From the NCBI GenBank assembly GCA_023457295.1, contig JAEWLZ010000040.1:1-9136 (forward strand): 9,136 nt of DNA, given 5' to 3'. Positions 1 to 6,042 of this stretch are shown here, one piece after another. The translations under genes and the position numbers were made by a program. The number at the start of each line of letters is the position of its first letter. Position 1 is the stretch's first letter. The notes beneath the pieces were generated by a model. That model made no database searches. It was not told the origin of the DNA and saw nothing but the letters and a program-made list of their open reading frames with translations. Source of the DNA: Cyanobacteria bacterium OH_PDB_112 (GTDB lineage: Bacteria; Cyanobacteriota; Vampirovibrionia; Gastranaerophilales; CAJFVJ01).

Positions 1-30
1 ATATATAATATATTATAACCAAGAAACAAA

Positions 31-49
31 ATTTTTTATTATAAAAAAT
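31..49. repeat. Perfect 19-base A/T palindrome over the stop codon
   Basis: Bases 31-39 (ATTTTTTAT) and 41-49 (ATAAAAAAT) are exact inverse complements around a single T at 40. The palindrome includes the TAA stop of the minus-strand gene. It could form a weak hairpin ending in a U tract for minus-strand transcripts, but with no G-C pairs it would be an unstable terminator. It may be chance in such A/T-rich DNA. Confidence 0.35.
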
Positions 50-434
50 CTTTGAAACTTTTCTCAGGCTTAACCAAAAATCCGCAATCTTTATGCAAAA
101 CAGCATTATGAGAAAGCTTACTTGCAGGATATTTTTTGCATACATTAGGACGAATATCGTGAACAGGACAAAGATTATCCTTGTCAATCAAAGAACATCT
201 GATTACAAAATTGCCGAATTCGTCTTTTCCCGCAACCTTAAAACGCCTATACGAAGGATAAAGAAACTGTAAAAAAGCAAACTCCATTTCTGAGCCCAAA
301 TCATTACATAACATATATCTGCAACACTTGCCGCATTTTTTGCATTTTCCGTCTATAATGTAAGTAACCCTCTTAGGAACAAATTTTGCTAAGAATTCGT
401 AATAAATAGGTGCTAAAATATCGATTATTTTCAT
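39..434 (-). CDS. YkgJ/UPF0153-type cysteine-cluster protein
   Basis: A 131-residue protein with nine cysteines and no evident signal peptide or membrane segment. The core is a CxxCGxCC cluster (C31, C34, C37, C38) followed by C43, then C80, C89 (in a CPVH-D-RP-C context), C99 and C117. This spacing, with the later 'LCPVHDIRPNVCKKYP' block, is typical of the YkgJ (CxxCxxCC) family, small proteins thought to bind zinc or an iron-sulfur cluster. The family has no firmly established reaction, so none is assigned here. The ATG at 434 is the only sensible start; upstream there is only a weak GAG-like ribosome site. It is divergent from the penicillin-binding protein gene, and their promoter candidates overlap. 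Its TAA stop lies inside a perfect A/T palindrome. Family call is fairly secure; role unknown. Confidence 0.85.
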   Translation of the reverse strand: MKIIDILAPIYYEFLAKFVPKRVTYIIDGKCKKCGKCCRYMLCNDLGSEMEFAFLQFLYPSYRRFKVAGKDEFGNFVIRCSLIDKDNLCPVHDIRPNVCKKYPASKLSHNAVLHKDCGFLVKPEKSFKDFL

Positions 435-439
435 TTATT

Positions 440-468
440 TTTACTCAAAAAAACATGCTTTTGATAAT
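440..468 (+). promoter_or_regulatory. Candidate promoter of the penicillin-binding protein gene
   Basis: TTTACT (440-445), a 17-base spacer and GATAAT (463-468) form a reasonable sigma-70-like promoter, with a predicted start near 475 and a leader of about 30 bases. Its -10 element uses nearly the same bases as the -10 of the opposing candidate promoter. The ribosome site of the gene is a weak GGA at 494-496, 8 bases before the ATG. Confidence 0.4.
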
Positions 469-491
469 ATATTAGTATAAGTTACAAACAA
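464..491 (-). promoter_or_regulatory. Candidate promoter of the cysteine-cluster gene
   Basis: Read on the minus strand, TTGTTT (486-491) is followed by a 16-base spacer and TATTAT (464-469). The predicted start near 457 gives a leader of about 20 bases to the ATG at 434. The match to a sigma-70-like consensus is moderate and the region is A/T rich, so this is tentative. Confidence 0.35.
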
Positions 492-504
492 TTGGAAATA
501 AAAA

Positions 505-2676
505 ATGTCTTATAGAAATTACAAAAAAAAGCCTGAAAAACCGAACAAAAACCTAATTGTTATGGTATCGGCTTCTCTTATCGCTTGTATTATAGCTTTT
601 AATCTTTATTTGGCACTTTTGCCCCCTATAAAAAATCTAAAAACATATAGCCCTAATCTTGTAACACAATTCGTGTCTCAAGACGGCGAAATAATAAAAA
701 CTTTCAGCGCCTATAAGGCTATGACGGTAAAGCCCGAGGATATTCCAGAAAACTTGAAATATGCTCTTATTGCAACTGAAGACAAGAATTTTTATAAGCA
801 CCGCGGTTTTGACCTTTTTGCGCTTTTCAGGTCTATATTTTGCAATATTCAGGCAAACCGATACTCTCAAGGTGCAAGTACAATTACTCAACAGCTTGCA
901 AGAATATTATTTCTGTCAAATGAAAAAACAATAGACAGAAAAGTCAAAGAACTCGTGATTTCTCACAGAATAGAAAAAAGTCTTTCAAAAGATGAAATTC
1001 TTGCCTTTTACCTAAGTACGGTTTATTTGGGAGAAGGGGCTTACGGTGCTGCGGCAGCGGCAGATGTATATTTTGGAAAAACCCTTGACCAGCTCACATT
1101 GGCAGAGTCGGCTCTTATTGCCGGTCTTCCTCAAGCTCCGTCTATTTATTCACCATACAAACGTCCTGATTTGGCACTAAAAAGAAGAGCCATAGTACTC
1201 AAAAGAATGAGAAAAATGGGCTTTATAACTAAAGAACAATACAAACAAGCGCTTCATGAACCTATATATTTACAAGAAAATCATTCCAGAACATCTTTAA
1301 ATAAAGCGCCATACTTTATTGATTACGCATTAAAAGAACTCGAAAGTTTAGGATTTTCAGAACAAGAAATTTCTCGCGGAGGTTATAAAGTAACCACCAC
1401 TTTAAACTACCATGCCCAAGAAGCAGCACAAATTGCTGTAAACAAATACTTTAGAACATACGGACTAAACAGTCCTGATGAACAGGTAGCTTTATTTTCA
1501 ATGGATGTGGCAAACGGAAAAGTTTTGGCTTACTTAGGGGGCAAAGATTACCGTGCGAGTCAATATGACCGGGTTACACAATCAATTCGTCAGCCAGGTT
1601 CATCTTTTAAAGTTTTTGTTTATGCCGCGGCAATTCAGGCAGGAAAAACTCCTAATGACATTTATGAAGATCTACCTTTACATATGGGCCCATGGTCGCC
1701 TAAAAACTACGGCAACAAATACCGCAGACAACTTCCGTTGCATACTGCGCTTGCTTTATCTTCAAACGTAATTGCTGTAAGACTTTTAAAAGATATCGGA
1801 ATGGATGAAACAATAAAAATGGCAAGAAACTTAGGGATTTCTACCCCTATCGAAAAAAACCTTACTCTTGCTCTCGGAACAAATGCCGTAAAAATGTTTG
1901 AAATTGTAAAAGCATACGCCGCATTTGCAAATGCGGGCATCCAACCGGCTCCTTATGCTATCGATAAAGTAGAAACTTCATCAGGTGAAATTTTATATCA
2001 GGCAAAACCTGAATATAAAAGAGTTATGGATCCTTATGTAGCAGCTGCTTTAACATCAATGCTTCAAAGAGTAGTAGAAGCCGGAACAGGTAAAGCTGCT
2101 CGTATTGAAGGTCGTCAAATAGCAGGAAAAACAGGTACAACTGATGATTACCGAGATGCTTGGTTTATAGGATATACACCTGAAATCGTAACAGGCATTT
2201 GGGTCGGAAACGACAAAAATAAAGCTCACCACAAAATTACTGGGGGTTCTGTACCTGCTCTTGTTTGGAAAGATTATATGGTAGCAGCTCTTCAAAATAT
2301 TCCTTTCTCAGGATTTAACTACCCTGAAATAGTTTTAAGCAAAACAGCGGAGCCATCTGCAATAGAACTTCAGCCTAGCGAAGAAGTTGTGGGAGGAGGA
2401 ACTCCTGTTGATATAATAAGTACTCCAAACCCCGAAAAAGCACCTCTTGTTGACGAAGATGGGGATGTAATTCCTTCTATCCCAGTAAATTCGACATCAA
2501 CAAAACCTAAAGAAGATTTAATGCTAAAACCTGAAGAAAAAGCAAAATCTCAACCAAAATCTATTTCTTCAACAAACATGAGTTCAACTTTTGTTCCGGC
2601 TCCTGCAAAGCCAAGTACTATGATGCGCCCGGCAAATCAACAAACCACAGGAAAATCTTCACTAAGAATTGAGTAA
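505..2676 (+). CDS. Class A penicillin-binding protein (bifunctional transglycosylase/transpeptidase, PBP1A type)
   Basis: A 723-residue bifunctional peptidoglycan synthase. It polymerises glycan strands from lipid II and cross-links their peptides outside the cytoplasmic membrane. Order of parts: a basic cytoplasmic tail (about 1-16), one membrane anchor (about 17-40), and a GT51 glycosyltransferase domain with the ATEDKNFYKHRG motif (catalytic Glu92), GASTITQQ (123-130) and RKVKE (Glu149). The transpeptidase domain follows, with SSFK (366-369, nucleophile Ser366), SSN (419-421) and KTG (542-544). All three active-site motifs are present, so both activities should work. From about 611 to the end is a Pro/Ser/Thr/Lys-rich, probably disordered tail that is not part of either catalytic domain. 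Length is usual for PBP1A-like enzymes. A gene symbol such as mrcA or ponA would be a guess. It has its own promoter candidate; whether transcription continues into the regulator gene 88 bases downstream is not clear. Confidence 0.95.
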   Translation: MSYRNYKKKPEKPNKNLIVMVSASLIACIIAFNLYLALLPPIKNLKTYSPNLVTQFVSQDGEIIKTFSAYKAMTVKPEDIPENLKYALIATEDKNFYKHRGFDLFALFRSIFCNIQANRYSQGASTITQQLARILFLSNEKTIDRKVKELVISHRIEKSLSKDEILAFYLSTVYLGEGAYGAAAAADVYFGKTLDQLTLAESALIAGLPQAPSIYSPYKRPDLALKRRAIVLKRMRKMGFITKEQYKQALHEPIYLQENHSRTSLNKAPYFIDYALKELESLGFSEQEISRGGYKVTTTLNYHAQEAAQIAVNKYFRTYGLNSPDEQVALFSMDVANGKVLAYLGGKDYRASQYDRVTQSIRQPGSSFKVFVYAAAIQAGKTPNDIYEDLPLHMGPWSPKNYGNKYRRQLPLHTALALSSNVIAVRLLKDIGMDETIKMARNLGISTPIEKNLTLALGTNAVKMFEIVKAYAAFANAGIQPAPYAIDKVETSSGEILYQAKPEYKRVMDPYVAAALTSMLQRVVEAGTGKAARIEGRQIAGKTGTTDDYRDAWFIGYTPEIVTGIWVGNDKNKAHHKITGGSVPALVWKDYMVAALQNIPFSGFNYPEIVLSKTAEPSAIELQPSEEVVGGGTPVDIISTPNPEKAPLVDEDGDVIPSIPVNSTSTKPKEDLMLKPEEKAKSQPKSISSTNMSSTFVPAPAKPSTMMRPANQQTTGKSSLRIE

Positions 2677-2692
2677 TAATATTTCTTAACAA

Positions 2693-2709
2693 ACATATAC
2701 GCAATATGT
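2693..2709. promoter_or_regulatory. Inverted repeat upstream of the ribbon-helix-helix gene (possible operator)
   Basis: ACATAT (2693-2698) and ATATGT (2704-2709) are inverse complements separated by ACGCA. The repeat sits about 55 bases before the start codon of a ribbon-helix-helix protein; such proteins often bind short inverted repeats near their own gene. It lacks the G-C stem and U tract of a terminator. No convincing -35/-10 pair with normal spacing was found in 2677-2764; TATAAA at 2731-2736 is the best -10 candidate. Functional meaning is inference. Confidence 0.3.
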
Positions 2710-2752
2710 CAGATTGTAATATACTTACTTTATAAAAGAAAAAATATTTCAA

Positions 2753-2758
2753 GGGAGG
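2753..2758 (+). promoter_or_regulatory. Strong ribosome binding site of the ribbon-helix-helix gene
   Basis: GGGAGG, 6 bases before the ATG at 2765, is the strongest Shine-Dalgarno match I see in the window. It fixes the start codon of the short gene and suggests efficient translation. Confidence 0.75.
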
Positions 2759-2764
2759 CGAAAT

Positions 2765-2953
2765 ATGGCTAGAGTTTTAATTTCAATGTCAGACGACTTT
2801 TTATCTAAGATTGACGAAATGGCGACAGATGAGCAAAGAACACGTTCTGAACTCGTTCGTGAAGCTTTAAGAACTTATATGAAAAGAAATCGAAATATAA
2901 ACCTAACAAAAGCAAATCAAAACGCTGAAATGCTTGATACTTTATTAGACTAA
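2765..2953 (+). CDS. Small ribbon-helix-helix (CopG/Arc-like) DNA-binding protein
   Basis: A 62-residue protein whose first 43 or so residues match the ribbon-helix-helix fold. It has a short beta strand (ARVLISMS, 2-9), a first helix (DDFLSKIDEMATDE), a turn with TRSELVREALRTYMKR, and a second helix. The TRSE(L/V)VREA signature at the start of helix 2 is typical. These proteins form dimers that insert a two-stranded beta ribbon into the DNA major groove. The C-terminal tail (about 44-62) is polar and looks like an extra helix. It probably acts as a transcription regulator, possibly of itself. An antitoxin role is possible for this fold, but the next gene does not look like a known toxin. The gene is followed after 18 bases by an unrecognised membrane protein on the same strand, so the two are likely co-transcribed. 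Confidence 0.85.
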   Translation: MARVLISMSDDFLSKIDEMATDEQRTRSELVREALRTYMKRNRNINLTKANQNAEMLDTLLD

Positions 2954-2971
2954 TTTTTTAACAAACCACAG

Positions 2972-3694
2972 ATGAATAATATACACTTTAGTAATAGCTT
3001 TAATGCTTATTTAAATTCTAAAAATAAATCCAAACCTTGTTTTGGTGCAGAACAAGAAAATAAGCAAGAAAAAAAAACTCCTAATCAAATTCCTGTTTCT
3101 GCAGATAAAAAATTGAAGGTTTCGGGGATTGTTGCGGCCGGAACTTTAGCTTCCATGATTTTGATAGCAAAATATCAAAAAAAAGGATTAAAATTTGATT
3201 CTTTAAAAAACTTTGCCGAAATTTTTAAAATTAAATACGGTGTAAATGAAATGACTCTCATAAGCGGAGCGGCTATTGCAAGTGGTGTTTTAGCGGGAAT
3301 CTATACCGATAAAGCTCATAATAAAACTCATAAAATTAAAGAAGGTGTTTTCCAATTTATGAATGCGACTTTACCCACTCTTATGGTTGGTGTAATTGTT
3401 GAAAAGCTTGAAAAAAGTAAAAGATATAATACTGTTCCGGCAAAAATAGCTGGTGTTTGTACAGGTTTAATTGTCGGTATGCCTATTTCGGCTTGGATTG
3501 CCAACAAAATAAATGATCCTAATGAGCTAGAACCTGACAGAAAACTCGGATTTAAAGATATGTTAGTAAATATAGATGACGCCTTAGGCGCACTTGTTTT
3601 AGCAAAAATTCCTTTTATAGACAAAATTCACGCCGACAGATTTCTCCCGGCTATCTTTGCATGGTGCGGTTATAGAGCAGGAACACACAAGTAA
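2972..3694 (+). CDS. Unrecognised membrane protein with N-terminal Phe-Gly-Ala motif
   Basis: A 240-residue protein I do not recognise. The first 45 residues are polar and rich in Asn, Ser and Lys, with CFGA at 23-26. Hydrophobic, Gly/Ala-rich segments follow at about 49-66, 95-111, 131-144 and 158-176, and a weaker one at 203-214 with a related stretch near 224-236, giving four to six possible membrane spans. Lys/Asp/Asn-rich loops separate them. The repeated small-residue segments (GIVAAGTLAS, GAAIASGVLAG, GVCTGLIVG) suggest helix packing in a membrane. No catalytic motif is visible. The start ATG at 2972 has no Shine-Dalgarno sequence, so translation may depend on the regulator gene ending 18 bases earlier. 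I recall similar Asn-rich openings ending in F-(T/G)-G/A in Gastranaerophilales proteins, but cannot verify this. It converges on thrS with 6 bases between the stops. Confidence 0.7.
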   Translation: MNNIHFSNSFNAYLNSKNKSKPCFGAEQENKQEKKTPNQIPVSADKKLKVSGIVAAGTLASMILIAKYQKKGLKFDSLKNFAEIFKIKYGVNEMTLISGAAIASGVLAGIYTDKAHNKTHKIKEGVFQFMNATLPTLMVGVIVEKLEKSKRYNTVPAKIAGVCTGLIVGMPISAWIANKINDPNELEPDRKLGFKDMLVNIDDALGALVLAKIPFIDKIHADRFLPAIFAWCGYRAGTHK

Positions 3695-3700
3695 TCGTCT

Positions 3701-5464
3701 TTATAAAAGTTCTTTTCCTCTAGTTTCAACTTCTTTTTGAATTCCTGTTAAAAATTCATCAACAGAGCGAACACCCAGATTATCACGCCCTCTTCCTCGG
3801 ACTGCCACTTGTCCTGACTCAACTTCTTTATCACCCATTACAAGTACATATGGTACTCTGCGATTTTTAATTGCATCTCTGATTTTATAATTCATACTTT
3901 CTGAACGGTCATCAAGATTAACTCTGATTCCTGACTCTTTAAGTTTTTTGAAAACCTCATCAGCATAATCAATATGATTTTCAGCAATCGGAACAAGAGT
4001 TACCTGCTCCGGAGCAAGCCAAGTCGGAAAAGCACCTGCATAATGCTCTATAAGAATTCCCATAAATCTTTCCATAGACCCGAAAATTACCCTATGAAGC
4101 ATAACAGGGGTTTTCATCGAACCATCTTTATCTTGATATTTTAAATCAAAACGTTCAGGCAAATTAAAATCAAGCTGAATTGTAGCTCCCTGCCAAGTTC
4201 TGCCGATAGCATCTTTCAATTTGAAATCGATTTTCGGTCCGTAAAACGCACCATCACCTTCATTAATTTCGTAATTTATACCCTTGACCGCAAGAGCTTC
4301 TTTCAGACCTGCTTCCGCTTTATCCCAGTTTGAAATCTCACCGACAAAGTCCTCAGGACGAGTTGATAGTTCAACTTCATAACTCATATCAAACATTTTT
4401 AGAGTAGCGTCAACAAAATCAATAATTGCGTTAATTTCTTCAACAAGCTGCTCAGGCGTGCAAATAATATGCGCATCATCTTGAGTAAATCCTTGTACAC
4501 GGGTAAGCCCTGCAAGAGTTCCGGAACGCTCATTTCGATAAACAGTACCAAGTTCCGCCAAACGCACAGGCAAATCTCTATAACTATGACGCTTTGACTG
4601 GTACATCAAAATATGAAAAGGACAGTTCATAGGTTTTAAAATAAAATCCTGCTCATCGGCTTTAACCATAAACATATTTTGGCTGTAATGCGACATATGC
4701 CCTGAAATTTCCCACAACTTCGGCTTTGCGATATGAGGAGAAAAAACTATATCATACCCGCGGCGGCGATGTTCGGTGCGCCAATAATTCTCAATCTGCT
4801 CACGCACAACCGACAAATTCGGGTGCCACAATACAAGCCCTGAGCCAATTTCTTCACGGATAGAAAATAAATCGAGTTGAGTGCCAAGTTTACGATGGTC
4901 ACGGCGTTCTGCTTCTTCAAGCTGTGTAAGGTACTCCTGTAATTCTTTTTTATCCAAAAAAGCAGTAGCATAAATACGTTGAAGCATTTTATTTTTTTCA
5001 TCACCACGCCAGTAAGCACCTGCCACTGAAAGTAGCTTGAAAGCTTTTATCATTTTACTCGATTCAATGTGAGGACCTCTACAAAGGTCATTCCATAGAA
5101 TATTTCCGTCTTTATCTTTAGTCAAATAAAGCGTGGGAGAATCGTTTTTATGTTCTTCTAAAAGTTCCGCCTTATAAATTTCGCCTTGAGCTTTGAATTC
5201 TGCTATTTGAGCTTCAACATCAGGTATCGGATATGCTTCAAACTTAAGTCCCATTTGAATAAGGCGTTTCATCTCTTCTTCAATTTTTGGCAAATCTTCA
5301 GGCGTAAGCGTGTAATCCGGAATATCAAAATCATAATAAAATCCCGTCGCAATACTTGGGCCTATTGCCAGTTTTGCTTGCGGGAAAAGATTTTGGACAG
5401 CCTGCGCCATAATATGCGACGCTGAGTGTCTCATTGTGCTAAGTGCTTCCAGATTTTCGCTCAT
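3701..5464 (-). CDS. thrS: Threonyl-tRNA synthetase lacking the TGS domain
   Basis: A 587-residue class II aminoacyl-tRNA synthetase that charges tRNA-Thr with threonine in the cytoplasm. The editing domain comes first (about 10-190), with H13 and H17 of RHSASH and C128/H132 of CRGPH, the residues that clear mischarged Ser-tRNA. The catalytic core follows: motif 2 around VYRNE (R310), motif 3 in FGSMERF (R466), and the zinc-binding trio C281 (MNCPFH), H332 (DDAHI) and H457 (MLHRVI). The anticodon-binding domain occupies about 485-580. Compared with the roughly 640-residue E. coli enzyme, the N-terminal TGS domain of about 60 residues is missing. An in-frame TAA at 5477-5479, five codons before the ATG, rules out a contiguous longer start. 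A good AAGGAA ribosome site supports 5464. The leader is short, so a T-box or other long leader control is unlikely. Confidence 0.97.
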   Translation of the reverse strand: MSENLEALSTMRHSASHIMAQAVQNLFPQAKLAIGPSIATGFYYDFDIPDYTLTPEDLPKIEEEMKRLIQMGLKFEAYPIPDVEAQIAEFKAQGEIYKAELLEEHKNDSPTLYLTKDKDGNILWNDLCRGPHIESSKMIKAFKLLSVAGAYWRGDEKNKMLQRIYATAFLDKKELQEYLTQLEEAERRDHRKLGTQLDLFSIREEIGSGLVLWHPNLSVVREQIENYWRTEHRRRGYDIVFSPHIAKPKLWEISGHMSHYSQNMFMVKADEQDFILKPMNCPFHILMYQSKRHSYRDLPVRLAELGTVYRNERSGTLAGLTRVQGFTQDDAHIICTPEQLVEEINAIIDFVDATLKMFDMSYEVELSTRPEDFVGEISNWDKAEAGLKEALAVKGINYEINEGDGAFYGPKIDFKLKDAIGRTWQGATIQLDFNLPERFDLKYQDKDGSMKTPVMLHRVIFGSMERFMGILIEHYAGAFPTWLAPEQVTLVPIAENHIDYADEVFKKLKESGIRVNLDDRSESMNYKIRDAIKNRRVPYVLVMGDKEVESGQVAVRGRGRDNLGVRSVDEFLTGIQKEVETRGKELL

Positions 5465-5469
5465 TTTAT

Positions 5470-5475
5470 TTCCTT
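5470..5475 (-). promoter_or_regulatory. Ribosome binding site that fixes the thrS start
   Basis: On the minus strand AAGGAA lies 5 bases before the ATG at 5464. With the in-frame stop at 5477-5479 it confirms the short N-terminus of the synthetase. Confidence 0.75.
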
Positions 5476-5497
5476 TTTAAGTAACTATTACTACCTA

Positions 5498-5526
5498 AAT
5501 TTACCACTTACAAAGAAGTTTTTCAA
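5498..5526 (-). promoter_or_regulatory. Candidate thrS promoter
   Basis: On the minus strand TTGAAA (5521-5526), a 17-base spacer and TAAATT (5498-5503) match a sigma-70-like promoter well (five and four of six bases). The predicted start near 5491 gives a leader of about 27 bases. It is back to back with the promoter of the divergent gene, the two -35 elements being about 25 bases apart. Confidence 0.5.
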
Positions 5527-5551
5527 ATTGTGAAGATTTCATATAAAAAAT

Positions 5552-5579
5552 TTCACCTTAAGAACTCCTACTGTATAAT
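5552..5579 (+). promoter_or_regulatory. Candidate promoter of the orphan gene at 5600
   Basis: TTCACC (5552-5557), a 16-base spacer and a perfect TATAAT (5574-5579). The predicted start near 5586 would leave only about 14 bases of leader, just enough for the AAGGAG ribosome site at 5588-5593, 6 bases before the ATG. ATTTCA occurs twice upstream (5536-5541 and 5550-5555), which might be a binding site or chance. Confidence 0.5.
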
Positions 5580-5599
5580 TAATATAAAAGGAGACAACA

Positions 5600-6034
5600 A
5601 TGAAAGTTGATAATGTCACAATTTCAGCAGGAGCAAGAAAAATAATTGATACTGCAGAAAATAAAAATCATGACATCGGAGATAAGATAGACAGTGTTTT
5701 GAAAAATTTAAAAACAAAAATGCCTGAAAATTCAAGTGTAAAAGTAACATCTCGTCATATTTTCAATTTTTTCTTCCGCAAGCAGGAGTCAATTCATTTG
5801 GATCTTTTTAAAGGTAAAAAGAAAAAAACTTCATTAAACATCTCTTTTCCTAAAAAATTTCCTCCACAATATGACCAAGTTAAAATAAATCAGCCCCGTA
5901 TGAATATAATTCCCAAAGATTGTCCAATCTTTTTAACTCCGCTTTTTTATACAAAAGGCTACGAAGATTTGTATAAAAAAACGGTACAAGCAGTGCAAAC
6001 TTTTCATTATGCGGTTACACATGTCTACAAGTAA
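5600..6034 (+). CDS. Unrecognised basic 144-residue protein
   Basis: I do not recognise this protein. It is soluble by appearance: no signal peptide and no clear membrane segment. Residues 1-45 look helical (ISAGARKIIDTAEN, then IGDKIDSVLKNLK). A central basic, strand-like part follows, including FNFFFRKQ (55-62), the lysine run GKKKKT (72-77) and the FPKKFPP segment (83-89). The C-terminal part is aromatic-rich, with YEDLYKKTVQAVQTFHYAV (121-139) probably a helix. Only one cysteine is present (C108). The combination of high lysine content and a compact size is compatible with nucleic-acid or protein binding, but nothing shows it. A perfect TATAAT and a strong AAGGAG support expression from its own promoter. 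It is divergent from thrS and converges on fliI with 8 bases between stops, so it is a single-gene unit. Confidence 0.7.
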   Translation: MKVDNVTISAGARKIIDTAENKNHDIGDKIDSVLKNLKTKMPENSSVKVTSRHIFNFFFRKQESIHLDLFKGKKKKTSLNISFPKKFPPQYDQVKINQPRMNIIPKDCPIFLTPLFYTKGYEDLYKKTVQAVQTFHYAVTHVYK

Positions 6035-6042
6035 TTCTTTTA

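Noticed and set aside
2943..2958. Terminator after the ribbon-helix-helix gene (TTAGACTAA followed by T run)
   Set aside because: A 3-base-pair A/T stem is far too weak, and the next gene starts within 18 bases on the same strand.
3328..3624. Minus-strand open frame of 98 codons opposite the unrecognised membrane protein
   Set aside because: The plus-strand frame covers the whole interval with plausible membrane segments and belongs to a coherent gene pair; the minus frame has no ribosome site and is shorter.
2765..3694. Toxin-antitoxin system
   Set aside because: The ribbon-helix-helix protein could be an antitoxin by fold, but the 240-residue multi-span partner is too large and shows no known toxin motif.
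5465..5599. T-box or other riboswitch controlling thrS
   Set aside because: The likely thrS leader is only about 27 bases, and the gap holds no T-box-like conserved block or stable terminator hairpin.
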